Part shown: in pieces, positions 10,130 to 21,074 of the stretch
Layout of the letters: the number at the start of each line of letters is the position of its first letter
How positions within the stretch are numbered: the stretch's first letter is position 1
DNA from: Lytechinus pictus
Lineage: Eukaryota > Echinodermata > Echinoidea > Temnopleuroida > Toxopneustidae
Direction of reading: 5' to 3'
NCBI RefSeq assembly: GCF_037042905.1
Contig: NC_087257.1
Coordinates: 20,343,501 to 20,407,500 of the forward strand
DNA length: 64,000 nt
Made by a program: the position numbers and the translations under genes
Notes under the pieces: generated by a model
The model's input: only the letters and a program-made list of their open reading frames with translations
Told to the model about the DNA's origin: nothing
The model's database searches: none

Positions 10130-11854
10130 ATACGGCCATGAAAGAGATCACTTGACACTTATTGTTCTCTCTTTTCTTTCACAAACAGGTTGAGTTTGAA
10201 GAACAAGAAAAACAGTAGAGGTCTACCCGGTACCTATGGTTAAACATGATGATCATAAGTGCATGCATCATTTTGCAGATTCTCATCCAGGTATAAAAGT
10301 TAAACTAACCCATACAAAATTACAGATACATTATATGCATTGAAATGAATGTTAACCATGTTTACATTAAATAAAAATAACCTGAGCAACTGCTAAAAGG
10401 TAGGATCTATACTGAATATACACTTCTTATATATACAGGCTCTCGACTCTCTCAAGTCTAAAATAGAACCAATGCTAAAAGTTATGTACCTTGGGCAAAT
10501 TTATAAAATAAGGTCATGTCCTTGATCTACTATTATTTAAATGGCCTTTTTATTTCCTATTTGTTTATAAACAAAGCAATATTTATTTTTCATGTTTTAT
10601 ATTTTATAAAATTCATTTTATTCATTCTTTAGTGTGATATTCATATTTCATATTTGTAGATTTACAATCTTTTTTAAATCTTATTATTTTACATTTTGTC
10701 CAATAGGATGATGCAGCTCTACAATTTCCATGGAGGTGATTGATGATGATAAACAATTGGTGAAGTAGGCCTAATAGAACAGTGATAGGACCACAAAGAG
10801 AAATACAACCTACAGCAGTTATATGAGTGAGTTAATTAGTGATTATTTTTAATAATGGGGGGTTTTCACAATTTTTTTAGGCAACAAATAGACCTGCCTT
10901 TAAAAAAAACATTTCAATTCTGTTTTTAGATTACAGTTAGGTGTCGTTTTTATTCGCAGATCAAAATATTCTGTGCAACAAAACATATCAACTTTAATTC
11001 TGACTATTATATATAATTTATATATATGTTAATTCATATATTCATATTTATAGGAAATCTCTGACATTTTTTTTTATAGAGTACATGTAGTTATAATGGA
11101 GAGTGGTATGTAAACTGCATAGAACAGGTTTAAGTGATATGCTTTGTAGAAGTACAAGTTTATAATTAGTAGAAGTAAGATTTCCTATGTTATGTGATGA
11201 AGAAATATATATACCGGTATGTATAGTCTTACTTTTCTTAAAGCATTTATGTTTTACAAATCATGACAATTTTAATTTAAATTCATTGATTTTCTTTCTC
11301 TATTTTTTCAATCTGCAGGACTGGTGTAACAGATGTTTTCATTCAAGAAATCCAACAAATTGAAGAGTGACTTAGCTTAGGAAGCACTTGATAAAGATGG
11401 AAAAAAAAAAAATTTTCAAGTCCAATTTTTTTTAAATTTTATTATTATCACAACCCCAAATTCATGAAGTATGAAATTTCCTGTTGATTTTCATTAAAAT
11501 TGATTGCAAAAGTAGAAGCTATAAACATACAAATAGGAGCGGCGAAGTGAAGTTGAAAGTGGGGGGGGGGCACAGGGAAAATGCTGTATTATGTGAAATT
11601 TTTAAGAAGTTGCGAGAGAGCAAAATTTTGACATTTTTAAAAAGAAAATCCAATTTTGTGATAGATTTCGACAAAATATCCAGAATGATATATTTCACCC
11701 TTTTTTTTGGGGGGGGGCAAGAGTCCTTCAAGCCCCCCCCCCCTCTATCTGTAGTGTACGAAACTGCTTATCTACCCCCACTCACATGAATTATTAAACT
11801 TAATGCACAAAGGATTTCCTTATTGTTTTCTTGTTTCAAAGGGCACTCGTCATG
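10130..11854. other. Non-genic stretch apart from candidate exons
   Basis: Apart from the candidate exons of the possible transcript (10199-10290, 10707-10735, from 11319) the stretch is AT-rich with homopolymer runs. G- and C-tracts at 11,560 and 11,710-11,745 bracket a segment that reads open in both strands for 70-100 codons, an artefact of low complexity. Confidence 0.35.
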
Positions 11855-12205
11855 GTGACCATAAAACGGGTCCTCAGGTAAAAGGGGCACAGAACAAGTT
11901 CTTTAGGAGCACTTTTCTTTGGTAAAAGGGGGCAGTTATTCGAGAAAGCTAGGGCACTTACAAGAAGACGAGGGGGCACTTTTTAACACATAAAACGCGC
12001 CCTCAGATGAAAGGGCACAAAACACGTTCGGGGGGCATTTTTTTGTAAAAATTTGCATACAAGGAAGAGCACTTGGTAACACCTAAAACAGGTTCTCGTC
12101 AGGTGAAAGGGACACAGTACACGTTCGTGAGGGGGCATTTTTCTTACATAAAATCAAAGGCACTTTTCAGTGCTTCAAAAAGGAGGGGGAACTGTGCCCC
12201 CCAGG
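11855..12205. repeat. Degenerate minisatellite, ~90-130-bp units
   Basis: Three recognisable units share the order CATAAAACGSGYCCTCAG, GGTRAAAGGGGCACA, ACACGTTC and a G-rich GGGGGCAYTTTT segment, starting near 11,860, 11,990 and 12,082. Spacing varies and the end CTGTGCCCCCCAGG near 12,190 resembles the G/C-rich ends of the hAT-like elements elsewhere in the window. Non-coding. Confidence 0.55.
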
Positions 12206-12756
12206 ATCGCATGTCCCTGCATACAAAAAACATTTTCGTTCGATCCAAAGTATTAACATACGCTTAAGAAAAAAAGTAAGGCTAAATCCTCTGATAATGT
12301 GATATTTTTTCTGGCTATTAATAAAATTCACAACTAACCAGAAAATGCCTTCATGTCTTTCATTTGTATTCATATAGTATTTGTACAGAGCTAAAATGAA
12401 AGGGATTTGGAATTGGCAAAATTCAAAATGAGATGGAGATCGAGAGAAAGAGTGATGAGAAGGGGGTTGAAAAGAGATGAGAAAGAAATGGAGGGGCACA
12501 TATGAAGAGATAATTTAGAGGGGGAGGGGTAAGAGAGCATGAATGGTGGGAAGTAGGAACAAAGGGGTGGAAGAGAAATAAGATGAGATTTATGGAAACC
12601 AGGAGACAGATAACAAGTGGGAAAAAGAAGAAGGAAATATATGTAGGAGAAAGGCGGCACCAAAAGAACGTGAGTGGGAAAATTATTAAATGGAAAAACA
12701 GAGCAAGAAATGCTGGAGAAAAAAGGGGACAGGAAACGTATTAAACATAATAAACT
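12206..12756. other. Non-genic purine-rich stretch
   Basis: From about 12,395 to 12,730 the plus strand is strongly purine-rich (AGAGAAAGAGTGATGAGAAG-like). The resulting minus-strand frames of 90-110 codons are pyrimidine-biased translations, not genes. Nothing else is recognisable. Confidence 0.4.
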
Positions 12757-12895
12757 GGGGCCCGTTTCATCATGAGTTACAAGTATGGTAATTATGATTG
12801 GTTATAGCTGCTGTAACCAATCATAATCTAGGTTACCACGGTAATCACAATAACAGCGATGTTTAAATAGCTGTAATTCATTATGAAACGGACGC
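12757..12895. mobile_element. Short palindromic MITE (GGGCCCGTTTCAT)
   Basis: GGGGCCCGTTTCATCATGA at 12757-12775 is complementary to TTATGAAACGGACGCC at 12881-12896. The internal segments ATGATTGGTTA and TAACCAATCAT near 12,798-12,825 are also inverted repeats. Total about 139 bp. It belongs to the widespread CCCGTTTCATnA foldback type. Confidence 0.75.
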
Positions 12896-13949
12896 CAGAT
12901 GAAGAAAACAGGCACGGGGATCCAGGAGGGGGCCGGCCCCTTACGTATTATACCTTGAACAAAAGATTTTTTTTTTGCTTCTCGAAATTTGTAACAAGAA
13001 ATGTACTCTATTAGTGGTGAGAGTTATTTTTTCAGTAACCATACTCAACCAGTGAAAATTACCATCAAATTGTAATAACCATGTTCTGCCCCCACCCCCA
13101 CCCCCTAGAAAAAAAAGAAAACAAGACTTTTGGGTCAGTGCAACAGCCCCCTTTGATCCGTTCGGCGGCCTCTGCCGGCTATTTAGAGTCTAGTTTCAAT
13201 TCAATTATTTTATTTTCCACTTTCAATTTCATATTTACAATTATGATACAATTGACAAAGTAACATATAATCACATTTGAAGTACATACAAAAATTGACA
13301 ACATTATAAAATTACAATAGACAATTATCAAATCGAAATATAAATAATTGAAAGGGATGGAGGGCCAACTGAAAAGCAGAGCTTGTATAATGTAGGCCCC
13401 CCTAATATTGATTAATTAATATTGATTCTGTACATTTGTTAAAAACTAAGATTGCTGTATATCTTAACATGTGACAATTTGGGAATGGCAAAAGCAATGG
13501 AGACCTCTTTACCTAATCAAGACTTGATCTACTCTTTTCATCTTCCCTTTCAGAATTAGCATAGGCCTATAAGACGCAATACAAACAATGCTTTGTTTTT
13601 TAGTGATATCGCTTGTGATATCGATACTTTATAGAGCGCAACGTATCGTCTCAGATTTGCGCTTGCTTGATTCGCTGAATCCTTCGCGTCACGAGCGCGT
13701 AACAAAATGAATACATTAATGAATTTGCCAAGTTGACCTTTGTCATTGCGCTGATGTGCGTATTGTCTGATACACGTACAAAACCACAGTTGACGAGGGA
13801 GCATCGTACGAAATTAATATTAATGAGGGCTTATTTTAGCTTCTAATGGATTAAACAAAATGGCGGTAGCTTCGGGGGCTTGGCTGCAAGCCAGCAAAGT
13901 GAAGAGACACTACGCGCTGGGAGAAAATGTTACGTTGTAAGAGCGCATT
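12896..13949. other. Non-genic stretch with promoter-like segment near its end
   Basis: 12,896-13,550 shows nothing convincing; 13,195-13,350 resembles the AT-rich tails of dispersed repeats. 13,550-13,900 is richer in CpG (GCGCAACG, GAATCCTTCGCGTCACGAGC) and contains CAAAATGGCGG at 13856-13866, a good YY1-like match, on the plus strand. On the minus strand, part of this segment resembles the sequence at 8,190-8,215. No exon can be defined. Confidence 0.3.
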
Positions 13950-14118
13950 TGATTAGCTAATTCGGCTCAGTAGGGGCGTGGCCTAAAGGGAGTTAATTGA
14001 GCGCTAATAGAGTTTTCAGAATACGAATTTGGAGGTACATTAGCGCTCCATTAAATGGGTAACTTATGAGGAAACTTAAGTGGAAACTTACGAGACTTTT
14101 CAGAATACCCCCCCCTAG
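13950..14118 (-). repeat. Right arm of widely spaced inverted repeat
   Basis: Contains GAGTTAATTGAGCGCTAAT, TTTTCAGAATACG and a terminal TTTTCAGAATACC-C-tract-TAGG, the inverted counterparts of the words at 6,833-7,060. It abuts directly the MITE that begins at 14,118. Confidence 0.55.
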
Positions 14119-14386
14119 GGCCCTGGGAACGATTTTCACTGGGGCGCTGATGTTTCACTCCAAAATGAAGGTAATTTTCGTCCCGAAAAATTTGACAAGC
14201 AAAAAAAAAAAAGTTTTCGGTAAAAAAAAATATTGGTCATTTTGGTTACCTTTCTCCATTTTATCGCACCGTCCAGAACTCCTGAGTGTGCTGGGACCGT
14301 GCTGCCTATTGAAAATAATACACGCAGCACCCCCAAGGAAAATCTCGGGGTGCAGCTTCAGCACCCCCCCCCCCCTTCCCAGGGCC
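14118..14386 (+). mobile_element. MITE with GGCCCTGGGA ends, copy 1
   Basis: It begins GGGCCCTGGGAACGATTTTC and ends CCTTCCCAGGGCC, with an internal ATAATACACGCAGCA segment and a GGGGTGCAGCTTCAGCACC hairpin. The same order is present in the element at 35,359-35,699. Both are non-coding with A-rich interiors. Several 60-115-codon frames across the A-runs and C-runs on both strands are spurious. Confidence 0.75.
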
Positions 14387-14639
14387 ATGTTTGCACACTG
14401 CATCCATTTTCAGTAATCGACAACTCCCAGATCCGAACATTAATGCAGATTTCAAAATATTTTGTTACGGATGTTTATGTTATGTAACTTTAATAACAAC
14501 CTTTTGACTTTTCAAGTCAAAGAACCATTGACCACTGAGCACATAATGGTCATCCATTCCTGTCATAGCTCAAACAAAATCTTTAAAAAAATGAAATAGT
14601 AAATAGGAAGTTCTGGCAATTCACGGGGACAGAGTCTGC

Positions 14640-14845
14640 AAAGTGGTAAATCTATTGAAAATGCACTTAGCTTTTTGTCGAAAATGATTGGTGGACTGGG
14701 ACAGCAGATCGACCTAAGTTTCACACCGAACGAAAAAATTGCAAATATGTCGACGTTTGTCCAGAGTCGCTGTTTTGATTCACCGATATTCGACAAAGAC
14801 TGCTTTTTCATCAAAGGCTATTGGCAGGAAAACTCCCTACTAACA
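14640..14845 (+). mobile_element. Palindromic MITE, GTCGAAAATTGG family, copy 1
   Basis: GTCGAAAATGATTGGTGGAC near 14,679 is complementary to the later GATTCACCGATATTCGAC segment near 14,777, and the centre AATTGCAAATATGTCGACG is shared with copies at 29,680-29,900 and 50,020-50,235. The end AAAGACTGCTTTTTCATCAAAG is also shared. Ends are blurred by divergence. Non-coding. Confidence 0.65.
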
Positions 14846-15117
14846 TATTATTGTGCAACGGATGGATGTCTTAATCTGGCTTGCACTATTCCCAAGCTAA
14901 AGCATCACCAGCCGCCAAGTGCCTTTGTGGTATTTCGTTATTGTTCAAAAAATGTCAAACGGAAACAATGCAAGACATATATCAGATTGTATTTGAATGA
15001 TTTTTACCAGAAATGGAAATAAATGAAATGAATAAGAATGTAAATTAAATTATTTGTTTCGGATGTTAATCCTGTCACGGATGTTAACAGTTATTCGTTA
15101 TTATATTGTCATGCTTA
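14846..15117. other. Non-genic stretch
   Basis: Nothing recognisable except an ATAAATGAAATGAATAAG tail-like segment near 15,017 that resembles the 3' tails of non-LTR retrotransposons. Confidence 0.3.
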
Positions 15118-15582
15118 TTAAAGGGGAAGTTCACCCTGGCAAAAAGTTTATTGTAAATATAGCAGAAAAAATATATTGGCGTAGGTTTTTGGACAATCCA
15201 TCAAAGGATTTAAAAGTTATTAGAATTTTAATTATTCGATTTGTGATGTCATATGCGAACAGCTTTCGCACATACCGTATAGTAAAAAAATCAATGTCAT
15301 TTTTCTCAGAAAATTGAAAATTGATTTAATTGTACCTTCAGTATATCAAAACCCAAAAGGTTGCACACCCGCTCCTAAAAAGAAAAAAAAAACACTCATC
15401 ACGAACCATTTAAAAAAAAAATTATTCCTTTCTTAATAACTATAGGGCAGCTGCTCGTTTATGACGTCACAAATCAAAAACTTGAAATTCTAATAACTTT
15501 CTTGATCTTAAATGGTTTTTCTTCACCATTGTTTTTTTTCTGCTATTTTTACAATAAAGCCAGTGTGAACTTCCCCTTTAAG
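15118..15582. mobile_element. MITE with TTAAAGGGGAAGTTCACMCT ends
   Basis: TTAAAGGGGAAGTTCACCCT at 15118-15137 is matched by AGTGTGAACTTCCCCTTTAA at 15562-15581. Complementarity continues inward: ATTGTAAATATAGCAGAAAA near 15,149 matches TTTTTTCTGCTATTTTTACAAT near 15,535. Internal segments of the type TTTGTGATGTCATATGCG recur inverted near 15,460. Related ends occur at 2,514, 48,290 and 50,634. No ORF. Confidence 0.8.
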
Positions 15583-15769
15583 CATCACTGGCCATCATGT
15601 TAGACTATGTGCAGCAATGGGCACCCATCCATGTAACCTGCGACAAAATAAAATTTAAGACAAATCATGCACGTTTTGCGAGGCTACAGTAAAAAAAAAA
15701 CATGGTTGGGACAATGGATTGTTACGTATTTCTGAGAACAACCCTATAGTTTTCGCAACCACTATAGGC

Positions 15770-15965
15770 AACCGCTTTCTGGAACGTAGAGAATCAATTG
15801 TCAAAAACCCATCGTGACATAGCAGTGTTTTTCGAAAATCGGTGAATCAAAACAGCCGTTTCATCCGTGACTAGATCACTAGACAAACGACATATTTTCA
15901 ATTTTTCGTCAGCTCCGAATCTTAGGATGATCTGCTCACCCGGTTCACCCGGACATTGTAATCCT
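15770..15965 (-). mobile_element. Palindromic MITE, GTCGAAAATTGG family, copy 2 (reverse)
   Basis: This copy lies in the opposite orientation: CTTTCTGGAACGTAGAGAAT at 15,777 is the complement of the right border ATTCTCTACGTTCCAGAAAG of the copy ending near 50,226. It carries TTTCGAAAATCGGTGAATCA and the central AATTTTTCGTCAGCTCCGAA segment also present at 46,290. Non-coding. Confidence 0.65.
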
Positions 15966-16754
15966 GAAGTGCTGGATAACTTAAATACGACGCCATGTGC
16001 TATGAAATTGCAATAGCATGAGAACCAAGAAATTACCTTATTTGTAATTTACCTTATTCCAACACAGCACACCATCTGCCGGACTGGATGGTATACGCTG
16101 CACGAAAATCGAACAAGTTCGATACCCACTGTACTATACTATGCGCAGCTGTACGGCATTTTCCAAATAGTATCTTCTCATGTGAAACAGGTATTAGGTA
16201 ATCCTATAATTCTATTCAGCCATTCGCGTAAACTTCAAAACGTGCATCGTATATCGAAAAGTATACTTCTCAGCCTAAATGACCTTTATACCTGCACAAT
16301 AATTGGAGGTAATAAACTAGGCTATCAATTGTTGGTTATAAATAACATTAATAAAGTGTGCAAGACTTATTGTAAATATTTTTTACTAGACAATTACATG
16401 ATCATAACAAGCAAAGATATCAGACCTGCGAGGAACTTGCCCTCGTAAAAAGACAAAGGAAAACAAATACACTAAACATACATTTACATTATAATGTAGC
16501 CACATCGCTCACTATCCGATTCTACGTCTGAAAAAAAAATATCACACACACACACGCATAATTCATGTATGCAGAAATCACAGGTTTTTACATAAATTTA
16601 ACACAAACAAATCCATCTAAGATACAAAATAAGAAGAGCCGACTTACTCTAACTATTGACAAGCTCTAGTATGGTAGCAAGGTGCGAAGACCAAATGAAT
16701 ATAAAAAAAATCCTGGAGGTTTTTACGAATTAACTTCGGGCCCTCTCGACATGC
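15966..16754. other. Non-genic stretch
   Basis: Reading frames of up to 88 codons (16,182-16,448) have no recognisable domain, and their composition looks like AT-rich intergenic sequence. A short CA run is present at 16,543-16,556. Nothing else seen. Confidence 0.35.
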
Positions 16755-16887
16755 TTTAAGGGGCTTTCACAATTTTTTTTTTGCTCGCCCGTGCGATCGT
16801 TTGCGATCATTTGGTCACAATATACATTGCACAGAATCGCTTGGTTGTAAGCAGTCGCCCCACCAATAATTGTGAAAGGGGCTTTTT
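16755..16887. mobile_element. Short MITE (GGGGCTTTCACAATT ends)
   Basis: AAGGGGCTTTCACAATT near 16,758-16,774 is complementary to AATTGTGAAAGGGGCTT near 16,868-16,884. The interior contains GCGATCGTTTGCGATC and is non-coding. Length about 130 bp. Confidence 0.75.
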
Positions 16888-17218
16888 AATTTAGAACGAC
16901 GTTTCTACACTGAATGATTGAGAATGCATTAATTAAGACTGGCTGTCTCAAAGCCGTTACAAATGACCATGAGACCGACCCCGTTGAGCCGTGCGAGATG
17001 TAAAAATGGACTTTGGACACAGTGACCAGATCTGGACAATGGAAATACGGGACAATTATCGGGTCAGATGCAGATCAAATCCCAATACCTCCCTTGACCG
17101 CTGCCGGTGGTACAAAGAGATGATTAGGCTTGGCGAAGATAAGTCATAAGATAAAATAGAATACTCTATTAATCACTGATTACAGTCTTTTATGCATAAT
17201 ATGTTTACAATTTTCTCT

Positions 17219-17760
17219 CTCAGTGGCGTACCATGGATCACGGAAGTCAGAGGGCGTAACAAACCAAGTCATTTATTGAGCGCGCTTCATCGCCAGGTAT
17301 GAAACTCAGTATGGAAAGTTTCCCCCTCCTGCTCTTTGACCGAATTAAACTTCCTTTGAACTTTGAGAAAAGATAACCATATTTAAAAATACCCTCACAT
17401 AATACAATGACACCTTTTGCATGACGATGGAGTATGAAATGGTGAATATGGGCTATACTGACCTAAAAAGGGGACATCAAATAAATATTTTTGTGGTATA
17501 AAAGTCATGAAATACACTGTGCGATATTTCTAAATACAGATTTATTTTTAACATTACCATTATCTGCAGAATGTATTATAATGGCGAGAGTATTTTGCCG
17601 TGCTCTTGAGTGAAGTGAGAGACAGGCAAATTAAAAATTTTGATGACAAATTCGCCAATATAATAGTCTAGGTGATTGGTGATAAACATGTTAAAAAAAT
17701 GATACCAGCATAAAAATTGACACAAAGGTAGAGTAAGTTATCCTAAACATTTTAGCAGGG
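17219..17760 (+). mobile_element. Decayed hAT-like element end with GCGCGCTTCATCGC words
   Basis: CAGTGGCGTACCATGGATCA at 17219-17238 matches the terminal repeat type found (as complement) at 845-857 and, more distantly, at 40,849. It is followed by GAGCGCGCTTCATCGC near 17,279 and a weaker copy (GCTCTTGAGTGAAGTGAGAG) near 17,603. The right end is not recognisable. Confidence 0.45.
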
Positions 17761-18475
17761 GGTTACCAACGTGAGTTTCCCCAAATATAGCAATGGTTAC
17801 TAGGTAACATATTTACCTTAGTAACCGAGCTTTATTAGGCTTGAGGAACAGTTTTACAAGCAAAATGTCACATAAATTTTTATATAAAGCATATTTCTTT
17901 GTATCACAACAGTTTTGATCCATTTATTCATAGCAACGGTTTCTAAGGGACCTTTTTCGATAGCAACAATAGTTTATCATAGTTCAGATCATTATAATTT
18001 ACTCAGAAGAGATCAGAAATTAATTTTGGCCCATAGATTCCTTATGTGATGAATGTTTCCATAGATAGACCCAATGAGCACCGAAGCAAAGGTTGCTAGG
18101 TAACATATTTCCTCAATTACTAATACTTATATAGGGTGTTTTTATGATTATAATTTTTGTGAGCCACCACATTTTTTCTATTTAAGCATTAATACATTAA
18201 TCACAACAACCCAGGGACATGGATACCATGTTTACCCGCCCATGATAAGTACCGGTTGCTAAGTAAAATGTTTACTGCAATCGATTGTTAAAGGCCGTAT
18301 GGTAAGATTATCAATGCGTTTAAGAGGTACTCAGAATAGTAGATGCTTAAAAACGTAAAACCTTGCACAAATTAAACTACCTCATGATATGGTTTATATT
18401 TCCAAAAACGATGTCTATGGGGTCCATATCATTGGCATAATGATACTTGTTGCATGTTAGAGAACTCACCTTAAA
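17760..18475. repeat. Diverged repeats with GGTTGCTAGGTAAC word
   Basis: GGTTACTAGGTAACATATTTACC near 17,800, GGTTGCTAGGTAACATATTTCC near 18,090 and GGTTGCTAAGTAAAATGTTTAC near 18,251 are related and spaced about 160-290 bp. A further relative lies at 21,885-21,910 next to the CAACGTTG element. Non-coding; ancient dispersed or tandem repeat. Confidence 0.45.
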
Positions 18476-19149
18476 ACCAATCTTTCTCCATTTGGAAACC
18501 ATGATTATTAGGAATTAACCTAAACATAATTATGTAAAAGAACAATAATTGATCAAATTATTTGGTGTCTTTCATAGTAGAGGGTTATTTGTTAATGTTT
18601 GTTATTACTATATAGTTACATGCTTATCAATGAATGATAATAGACCTCATGATTACTTATCTGAGCGATTGACAATAAAGGTAGAATTGATCGACACTTG
18701 TATCATCAAGAATCAAAAGTCTAGAAACCGTTGACATTCTGTAAATTTTTGGATATCTATCTTCCAAGGAGGCCTTATTAATCACTTTTAAGACCCTGTA
18801 TACCTACAAATGCCCTTGGAAAAAAATCAAAAAAAAAATAAATATTTAACGAGAGGTCACTCTTGTAGATGAACGGTTACAAGAGCTGACCAGGAGGACA
18901 TGGGTTCCTGCAACCTATAAACATCTCTGATCTTGGAGAGGTGAAAAAATGACCGCCAAGAATTGATTCAGTCAACTAAGTTTAAACTCATTTAAAACAC
19001 CAAAATATCGCCAGAATGTAATTTCCAACGAGTGCTTGCATGGATACCATTTTATACCTTTCTAACAGTAGTCGGTCGCTTGAAAGGCCTTGGTTTTACC
19101 CTCCCTTCCGTAGCCTGCAATGAAGATATTAGTTCTCCATGCTGTTCCC
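18476..19149. other. Non-genic stretch
   Basis: No gene, repeat or RNA could be recognised. A 61-codon frame at 18,549-18,734 lacks any domain or splice context. Confidence 0.35.
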
Positions 19150-19757
19150 GGGCCTAATGCTACGTGCAGGAGTTGATTTTGATTTGTCATTTCCGTCTCC
19201 AGGTGTTTTGACTTAGATCAATCCTGCGCAGCTCCGAGATCTATTATGAAGTGAAAGATCTGTTAAAGTTGATTTGGATCATTGAGTTCCGTTTCCAGGC
19301 GTGTTGGCCTGGATCCTGCTGCTACATGATCTATAGTGTCTTCTGCAGAAGTTAATTTGGACCTGTTAGTTCCGATTCGAAGTTTTTTTTTCCTGGATCA
19401 ATCCTGCAGCTCGGTCAGTTCCATTTCGAGGCATGTTGGCCTGGATCCTGCAGCTATATGGTTGATCTATCACGACGAAATCCTGCAGAAGTTGATTTGG
19501 ACCTGTCTGTTCTGTTTCCAGGTGTTTTGACCTGGACCAATCCTGCATCTCCAGGGTTTATCATCACGTAAACGATCTCACAAGAGTTGATTTGGACCGG
19601 TCAGTTCTGTTTCAGGCGTGTTGGCCTGGATCCGGCAGCTCCGTGATCTATCATGACTTGAAAGCTCTTGCAGAAGTTGATTTTGACATGTCAGTTCCGA
19701 TTGCAGGCGTTTTGACTTAGATCCTGCAGCTTCAAGATCTATCACGCCTTTAAATAT
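19150..19757 (+). repeat. Degenerate minisatellite, ~85-140-bp units
   Basis: About six units share the order GTTGATTTGGACCTGTCAGTTC, GTTTCCAGGCGTGTTGGCCTGGATC, CTGCAGCTC, TGATCTATCATGA and TTGCAGAA. Unit starts (GTTGATTT or GTTAATTT) fall near 19,163, 19,269, 19,352, 19,492, 19,587 and 19,675, so the period varies because of internal deletions. Short reading frames on both strands are by-products of the repeat. Confidence 0.75.
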
Positions 19758-20653
19758 TTTGCAGGACTATGCGCAGCTGACTTTGTCACATACATGTGAA
19801 ACACTTGTTATATCAGGTTGTCTGGACGTGATCCATACTCGGCCACAGAACAGCAGCATTTAGTTCTGATATGCTTCTTCCTTCCATATACCTCCAATAC
19901 TTCTTGGCATGTCCAAGTCAGATAGAAATTATTCTGCTGGTGGCACTATCACTTTGTCTCGTAATATAATGTCCTTATGGGGAGACATGCTTCTTACACT
20001 TCGATTGATGAAAAATTCATCTTCCCATCGAATAGGATGATGACTGTAACTTTCTTGATGTATTCCTCTGTTTCCTCTAATATCCTTTGTCAAGCATAAT
20101 GCAGATTCACAGTGGGTTTGCTTTCCCCTTCTTATGATTAACCAAGAAAGTCTTAACTTAATTTTTTGACAAAATATATGCCCAAATTTTAGAAGGCATG
20201 TGCGACACATTAAATGTACGTTTGATTCATTTGCTACAATTGTACTTGAAGTCCCAAGCTATTGGAAAATTTACAGTTGTACATTATTTATCTTCATCAT
20301 CTAGAAATTACTGCAAGATATCGGTAAATTACTCTACTGCCCAGCATTATAATCAAATGAAAGAAAAAGATACATACAGTGGCAATTGCTTCTAAGTCTT
20401 AAGTAAACTAGATGCTGAAATATAATAGGCAATGAAAGAAGTAATCTCACTCAGGTTTAAAGTAGAACTATATTGAAAATCGTAAAAATGGAGAATCATA
20501 TATCAAATTAAAGGAGAAAATAAGGAGAACACGATGGTGTAAATCATTTATCATGGAGACCGATGGAACTCAGTTAATTGATAGTTTAAAGTTCTCTCTC
20601 TGAATGTCTCAAACACGCAGAATTACGTCCGCGAAATTGGGGATTTTTCATGA
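19758..20653. other. Non-genic stretch
   Basis: No recognisable gene. Frames at 19,929-20,210 (minus) and 20,198-20,395 (plus) have no domain, no splice sites in register and no repeat relationship that I can see. CpG-containing sequence with a TGACGTCA site (cAMP-response-element type) lies just downstream at 20,651-20,658. Confidence 0.35.
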
Positions 20654-20875
20654 CGTCACTTTCTGTACGAGAGGCGTGATTGGCTCTCCAACGTGAAGCT
20701 CCACTTGCATGCAAAACCTGTTGCGAGGGTACGTTTTCTCCACATTGTCACTGAATACTTCGATCCCGAAATGAAAGAAAACCCAGAATTTTATCTAGAT
20801 TTGGATTTTCAAATTGATGATTATGAAGATGAAGAGAATGATGATATAGTTTCTAGCTCTAGAAAAACAAAGTGA
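20654..20875 (+). CDS. Unrecognised short acidic reading frame
   Basis: An open frame from just after a stop at 20,651 runs to TGA at 20,873-20,875 (73 codons; no ATG before residue ~50, so a start would have to come from an upstream exon or a non-ATG codon). The N-terminal part is basic/hydrophobic (LHLHAKPVARVRFLHIVTEY) and the C-terminal part highly acidic (DLDFQIDDYEDEENDDI), ending with a basic tail SSSRKTK. This charge layout is protein-like rather than random, and a last exon or a fragment of a transposon protein are both possible. I do not recognise the family. No clear acceptor precedes it. Confidence 0.2.
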   Translation, partial: RHFLYERRDWLSNVKLHLHAKPVARVRFLHIVTEYFDPEMKENPEFYLDLDFQIDDYEDEENDDIVSSSRKTK

Positions 20876-21074
20876 CGTGGATAGAGGTATACATTAGGGG
20901 AATTACGCCGGTGATTATGAGTCGGACAATTCAACTTGCATGCCGATTCGCTACCAACACATGCAGCTGATGGCTGCTCCGCGGGTCAAATCCATCAAAT
21001 CCAGTCAAAAAGATGTTGTTGTATAATCACCAAATGTACTGCTTCGTTACATATTTACAAGTATAGTCAACGAT

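Larger units (their letters stand above)
8396..11400 (+). ncRNA. Possible spliced non-coding transcript (four exons)
   Basis: Four segments have convincing splice borders. Exon 1 ends at 8415 (CTCCG|GTGAGT). Exon 2, 10199-10290, is preceded by a long pyrimidine tract and ACAG and followed by CCAG|GTATAA. Exon 3, 10707-10735, lies between CCAATAG and GGAG|GTGATT. Exon 4 starts at 11319 after TTTTTTCAATCTGCAG. Joining exons 1 and 2 from the ATG at 8396 gives only 24 codons before a stop, so any product is tiny or the transcript is non-coding. A MITE (9,826-10,129) lies in the first intron. This is a pattern-based proposal; each individual splice site is weak evidence. Confidence 0.25.

Noticed and set aside
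6833-14118. Autonomous 7.3-kb DNA transposon
   Set aside because: No transposase or other enzyme-coding ORF lies between the arms.
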